A stretch of DNA of 64,000 bases. Source: an uncultured Flavobacteriales bacterium (GTDB lineage: Bacteria; Bacteroidota; Bacteroidia; Flavobacteriales_D; Sanyastnellaceae). The translations under genes were made by a program, and so were the position numbers. Positions 7,359-16,827 of the stretch are shown piece by piece. The stretch covers positions 5,738-69,737 of the forward strand of contig CALJKR010000031.1 of assembly GCA_937974555.1 (NCBI GenBank). Direction: 5' to 3'. The first letter of the stretch is position 1, and the number at the start of each line of letters is the position of its first letter. The notes beneath the pieces were generated by a model that had not been told where the DNA came from, did not search any database, and saw only the letters and a program-made list of their open reading frames with translations.

Positions 7359-8858
7359 ATGGGTATGAACGATCAAGAAAGGGTGGTACTCACCCCGAAT
7401 CAGAAGGCACTAAAAATAAATCTGCAACAGGCAATCTACGGTACGTTTGCTGAGATCGGTGCTGGCCAAGAGGTGGTGCGCCATTTCTTCCGTGCGGGTG
7501 GTGCCAGTGGGACCATCGCCAAGGCCATGAGCGCTTATGACAAGGATTTTAGTGATGCGATATATGGCAAGGAAGCCAAAGGAAGATATGTGTGCAAGCC
7601 ACGGTTGGTCAATATGCTCAACCATGAATATCGTTTGATTGAAGAGCGTCTAAAAAGAACCGACCACCCCAATAAAACTTTCTTTTCGTACGCCAATACC
7701 ATTGCTACAATCAATTTCTCCAAGACCATTCAAGGTCACGGTTGGATGGGGGTGAAATTTCAAACCAGCCCGGAGAAAGAACCCAATGAAATTATTCTAC
7801 ATGCCCGATTTCATGAGCCTGATGCGTTGTTGCAACAAGCCACAACGGGGGTGTTGGGGGTAAACTTGATCTATGGTTGTTTCTTTTTGTATCAAACTCC
7901 GGAAGAATTATTGTTGTCCTTGTACGATAACATTGGGAAGGATCAGGTTGAGATTGATATGATTGAAATGATTGGACCTGACTTTGCCGAAGTGGACAAT
8001 CGTTTGTTGTCGCTGCAATTGGTCAAACACGGAATGACCCAAGCGGTGATTTTTTCGCCAGATGGAGCCAATCTTCAGGCAGCTGATGTATTGTACAAAA
8101 AAAATATCTTGGCCATTCGCGGCTCTTTCAGACCGGTTACAAAAGTGAACATTGACATGATTCTGAAAGGAATCAAGCAATTCCAAGCGGATCCCAAAGT
8201 AGAGCCAGACCAGATTCAAGTTTTATTTGAGATTACCCTAAATAACCTTACGGCTGCAGGTGATGTAGATGAACAGGATTTCCTTGATCGTGCGGATATC
8301 CTTTGTTCTTTGGGACAAACGGTTTTGGTTTCTAATTTCTCTCAATACTACAAGTTGGTGGAGTATTTTGCCACGCACACCACCAAGCGTACGGGGATTA
8401 TCTTGGGAGCCAACATGCTCTTTCAATTGTTTGATGAGAAATATTATCGCGATGTGGATGGTGGAATTTTAGAGGTGTTTGGACGAATGTTCAACCGAGA
8501 TTTAAAAATGTACGTTTACCCATGGCGCAGCCAAGAGACGGGTGAGGTGCAAACCATATCAGATGTTGAAATTCATCCCCGGATCAAGCCATTGTATGAT
8601 TACTTGGTTTTCAATAAGCGCTTGTGCGATATTGAAGGGTATGATCCTGAAATCCTGGATATTTTCTCAAGAGATGTTTTGGAGATGATCAAAAGTGGTT
8701 ACCCAGGATGGGAGAGAATGGTTCCCTCCTACGTGGACAGTATCATCAAGGATTATCGATTGTTTGGATACGATCCAGAAACGGCGCCTAACCCCAATTA
8801 TCAGCCATCAGAGCGTGTTCAGAAATTCTTACAGCTCGAGAAAGAAGCAGGGCGTTAA
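7359..8858 (+). CDS. Conserved protein of unknown function, about 500 residues
   Basis: 499 residues from MGMNDQERVV (ATG at 7359, with another ATG at 7365). The opening has a strongly patterned block (IYGTFAEIGAGQEV, then GGASGTIAKAMSAYDK) that I recall as a hallmark of a large conserved family in Bacteroidota and some other phyla. Database labels for it are inconsistent (nicotinate-nucleotide adenylyltransferase, TonB-dependent receptor), and I see nothing supporting either: no signal peptide, no beta-barrel pattern and no HxGH nucleotidyltransferase motif. It is soluble in appearance, without membrane segments. It has its own promoter and ends one base before a convergent MBL-fold gene. 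Likely a cytoplasmic housekeeping protein; role unknown. Confidence 0.85.
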   Translation: MGMNDQERVVLTPNQKALKINLQQAIYGTFAEIGAGQEVVRHFFRAGGASGTIAKAMSAYDKDFSDAIYGKEAKGRYVCKPRLVNMLNHEYRLIEERLKRTDHPNKTFFSYANTIATINFSKTIQGHGWMGVKFQTSPEKEPNEIILHARFHEPDALLQQATTGVLGVNLIYGCFFLYQTPEELLLSLYDNIGKDQVEIDMIEMIGPDFAEVDNRLLSLQLVKHGMTQAVIFSPDGANLQAADVLYKKNILAIRGSFRPVTKVNIDMILKGIKQFQADPKVEPDQIQVLFEITLNNLTAAGDVDEQDFLDRADILCSLGQTVLVSNFSQYYKLVEYFATHTTKRTGIILGANMLFQLFDEKYYRDVDGGILEVFGRMFNRDLKMYVYPWRSQETGEVQTISDVEIHPRIKPLYDYLVFNKRLCDIEGYDPEILDIFSRDVLEMIKSGYPGWERMVPSYVDSIIKDYRLFGYDPETAPNPNYQPSERVQKFLQLEKEAGR

Positions 8859-9707
8859 TTATATTTCGGAAAAGGAGAATACCTGATCGGGGCGTATGCC
8901 TTTTTCAGTGTTTTTCAGGGTGCAGCATTCATTGATGCTGTCATGTTCGAGAAACAAAATCCAATTTTCTTCTTGCGCTTTTTTCAAAAAGGCTTCCTTC
9001 TCAGTGAGTGTAATCAAAGGACGGGTATCATAGCCCATCACGTAGGGCAGTGGAATGTGACCAACAGAGGGCAGTAAATCCGCCATAAAGGCCAAGGTCT
9101 TTCCTTTGTATTGAATCAAAGGAATCATCATGCTGTCGGTGTGTCCGTCAACAAACCAAGTGTCAAAGCCCAAATCAGTATCGCAAATGTTGTCTTTTCG
9201 ATCAATGAATTTTAATTGTCCTGATTCTTGAATGGGCAGAATATTTTCTTTTAAGAATGACGCCTTTTCCCTGGGGTTGGGTTCCGTGGCCCATTGCCAA
9301 TGCCTTTCGTTGCTCCAGTAGGTTGCATTTTCGAAGGCGGGACGCAGTTGTTCGCTGGCAGTATCGCGTACAATGGCACCACCGCAGTGGTCAAAGTGAA
9401 GATGGGTCAAGAATACGTCGGTAATGTCTTTGGAATCAAAGCCCGCTTGACGAATGCTTTGGTGAAGTTCGGTGTCCCCATGCAAATGATAGTGCCCAAA
9501 GAATTGATCACTTTGCTTTTGTCCGATTCCCGTATCAACCAAAATCAAGCGATTGCCATCTTCAATCAATAAGCAACGCATGGACCAAGTGCAAAGGTTA
9601 TTGGCATCCGATGGGTTGGTTTTGTTCCAAATCAATTTGGGTACCACACCAAACATAGCGCCTCCATCCAGTTTGAAAAATCCAGTGTCTATTACGTGCA
9701 ATTTCAT
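8859..9707 (-). CDS. MBL-fold metallo-hydrolase
   Basis: 282 residues from MKLHVIDTGF at 9707; a longer in-frame start at 9740 adds an unlikely leader and would approach the purB promoter. The metallo-beta-lactamase signature THLHFDHCGG lies at 101-110 (H102, H104, D106, H107), with a further metal-ligand block around DGHTDS near residue 188. The layout resembles the AiiA/quorum-quenching lactonase-like branch, which also includes many uncharacterised hydrolases, so the substrate cannot be named. No signal peptide: cytoplasmic. It ends directly against the convergent gene at 8858 and is divergent from purB. Confidence 0.85.
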   Translation of the reverse strand: MKLHVIDTGFFKLDGGAMFGVVPKLIWNKTNPSDANNLCTWSMRCLLIEDGNRLILVDTGIGQKQSDQFFGHYHLHGDTELHQSIRQAGFDSKDITDVFLTHLHFDHCGGAIVRDTASEQLRPAFENATYWSNERHWQWATEPNPREKASFLKENILPIQESGQLKFIDRKDNICDTDLGFDTWFVDGHTDSMMIPLIQYKGKTLAFMADLLPSVGHIPLPYVMGYDTRPLITLTEKEAFLKKAQEENWILFLEHDSINECCTLKNTEKGIRPDQVFSFSEI

Positions 9708-9753
9708 ATTATTGGGTTTGGAGGCAAAGGTAAGAGACAAAAGATTTATGCGT

Positions 9754-9761
9754 TACATTTG
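9754..9761 (+). promoter_or_regulatory. -7 box upstream of purB
   Basis: A perfect TACATTTG (TAnnTTTG consensus) 17 bases before the purB ATG. I see no matching -33 element at 18-21 bp. Confidence 0.45.
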
Positions 9762-9778
9762 CGCTTTGAGAGTAAAAT

Positions 9779-11140
9779 ATGAGCATCTCCCCTTTAATGG
9801 CCATCTCCCCAATTGATGGTCGATACACCAATGCCACTGCAGAATTGCAGCGTTATTTCAGCGAATTTGCATTAATCAAGTACCGCGTTTGGGTGGAAGT
9901 AGAATACCTGGTTGCATTATCAGAAATTCCTCTGCCCCAATTGAAGAGTTTTAAACCCAATCATGCGGAACAATTGCGAGCATGGGTGGAGAATTTCAAT
10001 GAGCAGGATGCATTGGCAATCAAGCAAACTGAAAAGGTAACCAACCACGACGTTAAAGCGGTAGAGTATAGTGTCAAAGCCAAGTTGGACGAATTGGGTT
10101 TATCTGAAATCAAAGAATTTGTTCATTTTGGACTCACCTCCCAAGACATCAACAATACCGCTATTCCTGCCACACTTCGCGATGCATTGGATCAGGTGTA
10201 CTTGCCCAAAATGGAACAGCTCATTGATGCACTTTTAACAGACGCTAAAAAGTGGAAAGACGTGGCACTTTTGGCCAGAACCCACGGCCAGGCCGCTTCT
10301 CCAACCCGATTGGGAAAGGAGATTTGTGTTTTCATCGAACGTTTGGAAGCGCAGTTGGATCAGTTGGAAGAGATTCCTGCCTCTGCCAAGTTTGGCGGAG
10401 CAACTGGAAACTTCAATGCCCACTACGTGGCATTTCCAGAGATTGATTGGGTGGAGTTTGCCAATGATTTTTTGGAAGAGAAATTGGAATTGCATCGATC
10501 ACAATACACCACACAAATTGAACATTATGACAATCTTGCGGCAACTTTTGATGCGCTCAAAAGAATCAATGTAATTTTAATCGATTTGTGCCGTGACATG
10601 TGGACCTATGTCAGCATGGATTATTTCAAACAAAAAACAAAAGAAGGTGAAGTCGGTTCATCGGCAATGCCCCACAAAGTAAATCCCATCGATTTTGAAA
10701 ATGCAGAGGGGAATTTGGGATTGGCCAATGCCTTGTTTGAGCATTTGTCAGCCAAGTTGCCTGTTTCTCGCCTGCAACGTGACTTGACGGATAGCACAGT
10801 ATTGAGAAACATTGGGGTTCCCATGGGACACACCATTCTGGCCCTGCAAAGCATCATGAAAGGATGGAGCAAATTGTTATTGAATGAGGCTCAATTGAAA
10901 GCAGATCTAGATAAAAACTGGGCGGTTGTCGCGGAAGCAATTCAAACGATTTTGCGAAGAGAAAATTATCCATCTCCCTACGAGACTTTAAAGAAATTGA
11001 CCCGAGGAAATGAAATCAACCAATCTTCGATTCAACAATTTATTGATGAGTTGGAGGTGAGTGATAAAGTGAAGAATGAAATGCGCGCCATTACGCCATA
11101 TACCTACACGGGTGTGCATTTAATGGACGAAGTAGAATAA
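9779..11140 (+). CDS. purB: Adenylosuccinate lyase
   Basis: 453 residues, normal length. It acts twice in purine synthesis: it splits SAICAR to AICAR plus fumarate, and adenylosuccinate to AMP plus fumarate. Seen: N-terminal ISPIDGRY, TSQDINNTA near 121-129, the histidine region ARTHGQAASPTRLGKE near 170, and the fumarase/aspartase superfamily signature SSAMPHKVNP near 292-301 on the flexible catalytic loop. This is the E. coli-like PurB subgroup. The ATG at 9779 is 17 bases past a -7 box; a second ATG at 9797 is also possible. It is followed 14 bases later by an ABC exporter gene. Confidence 0.97.
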   Translation: MSISPLMAISPIDGRYTNATAELQRYFSEFALIKYRVWVEVEYLVALSEIPLPQLKSFKPNHAEQLRAWVENFNEQDALAIKQTEKVTNHDVKAVEYSVKAKLDELGLSEIKEFVHFGLTSQDINNTAIPATLRDALDQVYLPKMEQLIDALLTDAKKWKDVALLARTHGQAASPTRLGKEICVFIERLEAQLDQLEEIPASAKFGGATGNFNAHYVAFPEIDWVEFANDFLEEKLELHRSQYTTQIEHYDNLAATFDALKRINVILIDLCRDMWTYVSMDYFKQKTKEGEVGSSAMPHKVNPIDFENAEGNLGLANALFEHLSAKLPVSRLQRDLTDSTVLRNIGVPMGHTILALQSIMKGWSKLLLNEAQLKADLDKNWAVVAEAIQTILRRENYPSPYETLKKLTRGNEINQSSIQQFIDELEVSDKVKNEMRAITPYTYTGVHLMDEVE

Positions 11141-11154
11141 GCCAAATACCAGTG

Positions 11155-12960
11155 ATGAAGACCCAGGCATTCAAGGATATCATCGCGCTTTGTAGACCAT
11201 ACAAGCGTGAATTGCTTTCCAATTTTTTGTTGAATATTGTCAATGCGGTCCTGTCTTTGTTTACTTTTTTAAGCGTGGTTCCTTTTCTCTACATTTTATT
11301 CAATGTAGAAGGAAGTGCCAATCCAGCTCAAAATGCCGGTTGGTGGCAAAAGGCGGAATCCATGTTGACGGGGTATGTCAATGTTCATGGTCAAGTATCC
11401 GCTTTGATGTTGATGTGCCTGGTGATTGTTTTGTTGGCGTTCTTGAAAAATGCTTCCAACTACATCGCATTGTTGAGTATTGCCAAGATCAGAACTGCCA
11501 TTTCACGGGATCTCCGCAGAGACCTCTATCAAAAGGTGCTCAAATTGTCCATTGCTTTTTATAGCAATGAAAAAAAGGGCGATTTAATTTCGCGCATGAC
11601 CAACGACTTGATGGAAATTGAGTTTTCAGTCATCGGCGCATTAGAAGGATTGCTCAAAGCACCCATCATGTTGGTGTTGAGTTTGGTTACGTTATTTGTT
11701 CTTTCATGGAAATTGACCCTGTTTGCTTTGATCTTTTTGCCATTGAGTGGTTGGTTGATTTCTAAAATTGCCAAGAGCCTGAAGAATGCTGCCAAGCGAG
11801 GAAAGGGAAGTTTGGGTGAATTGATTTCCGTCATTGAAGAAACGCTTACCGGCATGCGTGTGGTCAAGGTATTTAATGCGGAGCAATACTTTGCACAGAA
11901 GTTTCAAAATGAAAATCAATCTTATTTCAAATTGATGCATCGCTTGTATAAGCGAGAGTATTTGAGTTCGCCCATGTCGGAATTTATTTCGATGGGTGTG
12001 ATTTCCATTTTACTTTTTGTAGGAGGGAAAATTGTATTAGAGGGCCAAATGTCAGGCGCAATGTTGATTGGTTATTTGGTGGTTTTTTCACAAGTCATTC
12101 AACCAGCGCGTGCGCTTTCAGAGGCGGTATTTAAGGTGAGCAAAGGTGCTGCGTCTTTGGACCGGGTCAATGAGATTATGTTGGCGGAAGAGAGTGTATC
12201 AGACCAAGCGGGAGCGCCGGACTTGTTGGCTTTTGACAAACAAATTGAATTTAAGAATGTCGGTTTTTCCTACGGAGATCAGCCGGTTTTGCAAGACATC
12301 AACTTAACCATTAAAAAAGGAGAGATGGTGGCCTTGGTTGGCCCATCGGGAAGTGGGAAATCAACCATCGCTTCTCTGCTTGTCCGTTTGATGGACCCTC
12401 AGCATGGCGCGATCGAGGTGGATGGTCAACCTTTGAGTTCGGTTCGATTGCATACTTGGCGAAATCAAGTGGGTGTTGTAACCCAAGATTCGATTCTTTT
12501 TAATGATACGATTGCACGCAACATTGCATTGGGCTTTGACGAAGTAAACACGGAACAAGTTCGCGCAGCTTCCAAAATTGCCAATGCCTTGGAGTTCATT
12601 GAATCCAATCCTGATGGTTTTGATTTTAATGTGGGTGATCAGGGAGGAAGATTGTCGGGTGGTCAAAAGCAGCGATTGTGCATTGCCCGTGCAGTTTATA
12701 AAAATCCACCTTTGCTAATCTTGGATGAAGCCACATCAGCGCTGGATACACAAAGTGAGCAAGTGGTTCAAGAGGCCATCAATAACATGATGCAAGACCG
12801 CACCAGTGTTGTCATAGCGCATCGCCTGAGTACGGTACAAAAAGCGGATCGAATCATCGTTCTGGACAAAGGACAAATTGTGCAAGAGGGTACCCATGAG
12901 TCTTTGATGCAGCAAGATGGTTTGTACAAAACTTTGGTAGAGCTTCAAGAGATGTCCTAA
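11155..12960 (+). CDS. ABC exporter, permease-ATPase fusion (MsbA-like)
   Basis: 601 residues from the ATG at 11155; a GTG directly before it is possible. The N-terminal half is a six-helix type I exporter transmembrane domain. The C-terminal ATPase has Walker A GPSGSGKST near 397-405, signature LSGGQKQRL near 500, Walker B LLILDEATSALD near 520-531 and the switch histidine in IAHRLST near 555. This half-transporter form acts as a homodimer. The closest functional class is MsbA/lipid-flippase and multidrug exporters; MsbA moves lipid A-core across the inner membrane. The substrate is not decidable. It lies 14 bases after purB and may share its transcript. Confidence 0.9.
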   Translation: MKTQAFKDIIALCRPYKRELLSNFLLNIVNAVLSLFTFLSVVPFLYILFNVEGSANPAQNAGWWQKAESMLTGYVNVHGQVSALMLMCLVIVLLAFLKNASNYIALLSIAKIRTAISRDLRRDLYQKVLKLSIAFYSNEKKGDLISRMTNDLMEIEFSVIGALEGLLKAPIMLVLSLVTLFVLSWKLTLFALIFLPLSGWLISKIAKSLKNAAKRGKGSLGELISVIEETLTGMRVVKVFNAEQYFAQKFQNENQSYFKLMHRLYKREYLSSPMSEFISMGVISILLFVGGKIVLEGQMSGAMLIGYLVVFSQVIQPARALSEAVFKVSKGAASLDRVNEIMLAEESVSDQAGAPDLLAFDKQIEFKNVGFSYGDQPVLQDINLTIKKGEMVALVGPSGSGKSTIASLLVRLMDPQHGAIEVDGQPLSSVRLHTWRNQVGVVTQDSILFNDTIARNIALGFDEVNTEQVRAASKIANALEFIESNPDGFDFNVGDQGGRLSGGQKQRLCIARAVYKNPPLLILDEATSALDTQSEQVVQEAINNMMQDRTSVVIAHRLSTVQKADRIIVLDKGQIVQEGTHESLMQQDGLYKTLVELQEMS

Positions 12961-13008
12961 CCTTAATCAGGTTGTGATGAAAGTTACCTAAGCCTGTGTG
13001 GCTCATCG

Positions 13009-13016
13009 TATCTTCG
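13009..13016 (+). promoter_or_regulatory. Possible -7 box of the DUF983 gene
   Basis: TATCTTCG is a TAnnTTCG variant of the Bacteroidota -7 box, 19 bases before the ATG at 13036. The identical octamer sits just upstream of the start at 45332 on the minus strand. Confidence 0.35.
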
Positions 13017-13035
13017 TGCCGCAAATTTAATCATC

Positions 13036-13425
13036 ATGAATTCACTTTTGGCTACTTTGTCTTTCAAATGCCCTGCATGCCGCGAGGCCAGTTTGTACGA
13101 AAATCCAAGCTTGTATACCTTCAAAGATTTAAGTAAAAACAAGAAAGCGTGCAGCCACTGCGGAGCGGATCTGCAACCAGAACCTGGATTTTATTTTGGT
13201 GCTGCCTATGTCTCTTGGGCTTTGACAGTGGCCACTTGGGTTTCGGTTTTGGTTGCCCTTAAATGTTTCAATGCATGGGGATGGATGGAGTTTGGTTTTT
13301 TAACCCACCCGAGTACTTTTTTGATGTCAGGAATTGGAACGAGTTTGGTGCTTTTTCCTTACATGTTTCGATTGTCTCGAAGCATTTGGGCACACATGTT
13401 TATTCCTTTTAGAGAGGAAAAATAA
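13036..13425 (+). CDS. DUF983 family small membrane protein
   Basis: 129 residues. Two Cys pairs, CPAC at 12-15 and CSHCG at 39-43, look like a small zinc-binding knuckle. The family signature PEPGFYFGAAYVSW follows at 48-61, then two hydrophobic helices near 55-75 and 94-112. This matches DUF983 (PF06170), an inner-membrane family with no agreed function. It stands alone between the ABC exporter and a convergent lipoprotein gene. Confidence 0.88.
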   Translation: MNSLLATLSFKCPACREASLYENPSLYTFKDLSKNKKACSHCGADLQPEPGFYFGAAYVSWALTVATWVSVLVALKCFNAWGWMEFGFLTHPSTFLMSGIGTSLVLFPYMFRLSRSIWAHMFIPFREEK

Positions 13426-13444
13426 AACAATTCTTTGGTTTGGA

Positions 13445-14419
13445 CTATTGACAAACAAGGGTGTCGATGTGAGATCCATAGGCAATAAAGGCACCTAGTC
13501 CTCCCACGACATTGGATCTTAGATTAAAGGGAATCGCAAAGGGACCTCCATTGGAATTTTCAATGTCATAAATGAATTGAAAAGATCCGTAGTCAATGCT
13601 TTGTCCTTTTACCACCAAAGTGTCACCTCGCTTGTAATAGCCGGCCTCAATTCCGATATCATCAAATTTTTCGCTTCCTCGTTCGCTACCTCTGTAGTAA
13701 GAAAAGTCAAAAGTCAATCCGTTAAAGAAATTGTCATTGGTGACGGAATTAAAGGGTCTGACAAAATCCATGTCTTTGGGCTTGCCACGCAGTGCGACAT
13801 CAGGCACCCAGTTGGGGTAATGATTGATGCGTTTGGCTGCCCAGCGGTAACAGTTTCCCAAGGTGTCAGGATCACTGAGCGTAGCATAAATGAATCCGAG
13901 AGAATCATTTGGATTGCCTGAAGGGGAAGCAAACCACAAACTATCCAAAGGAACGGGATAATTCATTTTACTGGTAGCGTGTACATGTTTTCCTTCATGG
14001 TAAACATCCAATCGATAAGTAGTACCGTATTTGCCCCAAAATTGTGGGTTTAATGAAGTATAAGCGCATAGATTACCGGTGCTCAATTGTTCTACCGGAA
14101 TACCCAAGAGGTCGGCTACTTGTTGTTGTTGTTCGGGAGTAAGCGTTGCAGCGCTGAGTGCAACCAATGTATCGGTAACACCATTGGCAGTAAGGGTTAC
14201 AACGGCATCACAGATATAAAAACTGGCCAGGTCAGAAAGGGTGAGTGGATCAAAATATCCTTGCGAGTGGCTCAAAAAAATGATGGGAGGTTCATTGACA
14301 TCAATGCTGCCTTCAACCACCAATTGCGTTTCTCCCTCGGGAAGTTCTATGGTGATGTCTTTGTCACATCCTTCAAGGATAATGGCCAAGCACAAGAATA
14401 CGATCCAAATATTTTTCAC
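13445..14419 (-). CDS. DUF4249-type lipoprotein
   Basis: 324 residues. An N-terminal signal ends in a lipobox-like LEGC (Cys18), followed by the family-typical opening ITIELPEGETQLVVEGSID. The DUF4249 family is mostly found in Bacteroidota as cell-envelope lipoproteins, often encoded beside TonB-dependent receptors. No such receptor is adjacent here. The body is beta-rich and carries no catalytic motif I recognise. It is convergent with DUF983 and divergent from the HtrA gene. Role unknown; outer-membrane or surface location is inference. Confidence 0.75.
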   Translation of the reverse strand: MKNIWIVFLCLAIILEGCDKDITIELPEGETQLVVEGSIDVNEPPIIFLSHSQGYFDPLTLSDLASFYICDAVVTLTANGVTDTLVALSAATLTPEQQQQVADLLGIPVEQLSTGNLCAYTSLNPQFWGKYGTTYRLDVYHEGKHVHATSKMNYPVPLDSLWFASPSGNPNDSLGFIYATLSDPDTLGNCYRWAAKRINHYPNWVPDVALRGKPKDMDFVRPFNSVTNDNFFNGLTFDFSYYRGSERGSEKFDDIGIEAGYYKRGDTLVVKGQSIDYGSFQFIYDIENSNGGPFAIPFNLRSNVVGGLGAFIAYGSHIDTLVCQ

Positions 14420-14511
14420 TTCGCAAAAGTAGGCGGTGAGCGTTTAAACTACGTTATGCCATTAACATTTCTTAAAAATGTCAAGGCAACAATGTTTTTG
14501 GATTTCGGTTG

Positions 14512-14519
14512 TAATTTTG
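14512..14519 (+). promoter_or_regulatory. -7 box upstream of the HtrA-type protease gene
   Basis: TAATTTTG, a perfect TAnnTTTG match, lies 25 bases before the ATG at 14545. No good -33 element at the usual spacing. Confidence 0.4.
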
Positions 14520-14544
14520 AAATGACTCTAAAAACAATATCAAG

Positions 14545-15993
14545 ATGAAAAAGACATGGTGGATGATGGCAGGTGCAGCCTTTTTAGGAGGCAGCATGGC
14601 TTTGGTAGGAAATGCATGGTTAAACAGCAATGCGGTACTTAACTCCTGGAATGGTTCAGGAACCCCGGTGATGTCGACAAATTTTGAAGGTGCGATTCCC
14701 GGTGAAATGAATACAGACTTTGTGGCGGCTGCTGAACGCACGGTCAATTGCGTTGTTCACGTTAAAACGGAGAGTACAGTCAATCCGGGATACAACCCTT
14801 GGTTTGATTTTTTTGGATACCAACAACAACCACAGGTGCAATCGGGGACAGGTTCTGGGGTGATTATCTCAGCGGATGGATATATCATCACCAACAATCA
14901 CGTGGTAGAGGGCGCTCAAAAACTGGTGGTTACTTTAAATAACAATAAATCCTATTCGGCAGAGTTGGTGGGACGCGATCCTTCCACAGATATTGCCGTT
15001 TTAAAAATTGACGAAAAAAATCTTCCAGCAATTGCATGGGGAAATAGCGAGGACATCCATATTGGCCAGTGGGTATTGGCCGTGGGCAATCCTTTTGAGC
15101 TTACCTCTACGGTTACCGCAGGCATCGTGAGCGCCAAGGCGCGAAACATCAATTTAATAGGCAACCGCCAAACCAATGAAGAGGTATTTCCCGTCGAGTC
15201 ATTTATTCAGACCGATGCAGCAGTAAACCCCGGAAATAGTGGTGGTGCTTTGGTGAATGCCAAAGGTGAGTTGATTGGGATCAATACTGCCATCGCTTCA
15301 AGAACGGGCGTATTTACTGGATATTCATTTGCTGTGCCTACAACCATCGCGCGTAAAGTGGCCACGGATCTTATTGAATTTGGTCGCGTACAGCGCGCAT
15401 TTATCGGGGTAAAAATTGCCGAGGTAAGTGAGGAAATTGCCAAAGAAAAGGACCTCAATGAGGTAGCAGGGGTTTTGGTAGCGGGCATTACCAATGCTGA
15501 ATCTGAAATGAAAGAAGGCGATGTGATTTTGAAAGTAGGAGACAGGGTGGTAAAAAATGTGCCCCAATTGCAGGAGCAAATCGCCAAGTATCGCCCTGGC
15601 GACAAAGTGAAGTTGGGTGTTTGGAGAGCCAAGAAATGGACCGATATCGAGGTGGTGTTAAAAAACCGCAGTGGCAAGGCCGAACTCAACAATTTTGATT
15701 CCGATGCTGAAGCCAATCTAACCGCCTTGGGAGCAGAATTCGGGGCGCTGTCTCAAGAGGAGATGATGCGATTGCGCATCAAAGGTGGAGTTAAGATCAA
15801 GTCTTTAACCCAAGGCAAATTGCGCTCAGCGGGTATTCAACCTGGATTTATCATTACCAAAGTGGACGAAACATTGGTGGGCGATACGGAATCGTTGAAA
15901 GCAGCCTTGGCTGGAAAGGCCAAAGGAGAGGGGATCATGATTGAGGGTGTCTATCCCAATGGTACCCGCGCTTATTACGGATTTGGATTGTAA
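14545..15993 (+). CDS. HtrA/DegP-family periplasmic serine protease
   Basis: 482 residues. An N-terminal hydrophobic segment (about 4-26) is a signal peptide or anchor. The trypsin-like domain has the full catalytic triad: H119 in TNNHVVEGA, D149 in PSTDIAVLKID and S232 in NPGNSGGAL. Two PDZ domains follow, roughly 275-370 and 395-480. Proteins of this class degrade or refold misfolded envelope proteins and are activated by exposed C-termini through PDZ1. The gene has its own -7 box. A strong hairpin at 16006-16039 separates it from cmk. Confidence 0.95.
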   Translation: MKKTWWMMAGAAFLGGSMALVGNAWLNSNAVLNSWNGSGTPVMSTNFEGAIPGEMNTDFVAAAERTVNCVVHVKTESTVNPGYNPWFDFFGYQQQPQVQSGTGSGVIISADGYIITNNHVVEGAQKLVVTLNNNKSYSAELVGRDPSTDIAVLKIDEKNLPAIAWGNSEDIHIGQWVLAVGNPFELTSTVTAGIVSAKARNINLIGNRQTNEEVFPVESFIQTDAAVNPGNSGGALVNAKGELIGINTAIASRTGVFTGYSFAVPTTIARKVATDLIEFGRVQRAFIGVKIAEVSEEIAKEKDLNEVAGVLVAGITNAESEMKEGDVILKVGDRVVKNVPQLQEQIAKYRPGDKVKLGVWRAKKWTDIEVVLKNRSGKAELNNFDSDAEANLTALGAEFGALSQEEMMRLRIKGGVKIKSLTQGKLRSAGIQPGFIITKVDETLVGDTESLKAALAGKAKGEGIMIEGVYPNGTRAYYGFGL

Positions 15994-16005
15994 ATTTCTG
16001 GAAAG

Positions 16006-16039
16006 AAAATACGACGGGAATGTTTTCCTGTCGTATTTT
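16006..16039 (+). terminator. Strong hairpin between htrA-type gene and cmk
   Basis: Inverted repeat AAAATACGACGGGAA / TTCCTGTCGTATTTT (15 bp, one G-T wobble) with loop TGTT. The right arm ends in TTTT but has no long T run. It lies 13 bases past the protease stop and ends 8 bases before the cmk start, so it can be a terminator or can limit read-through into cmk. Confidence 0.6.
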
Positions 16040-16047
16040 CGAATCCG

Positions 16048-16752
16048 GTGAGAAATAAGATCAATATAGCGATAGATGGTTACTCGTCATGTGGCAAGTC
16101 AACCATCGCCAAGGCAGTTGCCAAGGCATTGAATTACTTTTATGTGGATTCCGGTGCGATGTATCGTGCCATTACTTTGTTTGCTTTACAAAACAATTGT
16201 TTCAAGAAGGATAACGTCTTGGATGCGGAGAGTTTGATTCGTGTTTTAGACCATGTGATTGTTTCCTTTAAATACAATACGGAAACCGGTGAACAAGAGA
16301 TTTATCTGAATGGGCAAAATGTTCAAAAGGAGATTCGGTCTATTCAGGTTTCCAATCATGTATCTGCCGTAAGCTCAGTGAAAGAGGTACGAATGAAATT
16401 GGTTCGATTGCAAAAACGTTTGGCTGAGTCCAAAGGTGTGGTAATGGATGGAAGAGACATCGGAACGGTGGTGATGCCTGATGCTGAATTGAAATTGTTT
16501 ATGATGGCCGATCACGCCATACGCGCCAAACGCAGATACGATGAATTAAAAGCCAACGGATTGGATGTCCAATTGGAAGAGATTGAAATGAATATTGCTT
16601 CCAGAGACGCCATGGATACTTCAAGAGAAATTGATCCTTTGCGTCAGGCCGAAGATGCGGTAGTGGTAGACAACTCAAACTTGACTTTGGAAGAGCAATT
16701 TCAATTTGTGGTGGGTCAAGCCATGAAGCGAATTGAGGCACTCACGGCCTAA
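16048..16752 (+). CDS. cmk: Cytidylate kinase
   Basis: 234 residues; phosphorylates CMP and dCMP with ATP. P-loop GYSSCGKST at 11-19, then YVDSGAMYRAIT at 32-43, and GRDIGTVVMPDAELK near 138-152 typical of CMK. The start is a GTG at 16048; the first residues align with the family opening, so no later start fits. The start lies only 8 bases past a strong hairpin. A possible TATTTTCG -7 box overlaps the hairpin's right arm (16034-16041), which would give an almost leaderless message; this is inference. Confidence 0.95.
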   Translation: MRNKINIAIDGYSSCGKSTIAKAVAKALNYFYVDSGAMYRAITLFALQNNCFKKDNVLDAESLIRVLDHVIVSFKYNTETGEQEIYLNGQNVQKEIRSIQVSNHVSAVSSVKEVRMKLVRLQKRLAESKGVVMDGRDIGTVVMPDAELKLFMMADHAIRAKRRYDELKANGLDVQLEEIEMNIASRDAMDTSREIDPLRQAEDAVVVDNSNLTLEEQFQFVVGQAMKRIEALTA

Positions 16753-16827
16753 TGGATTAACACTCCAATGTGAGATAGATTCTTTTTTTTATGAGAATAT
16801 TGGTATCCTTTCGATTTTCTTTGAAAG

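Noticed and set aside
15207..15716. Open frame of 169 codons on the minus strand in the protease gene
   Set aside because: Antisense shadow of the HtrA catalytic and PDZ region.
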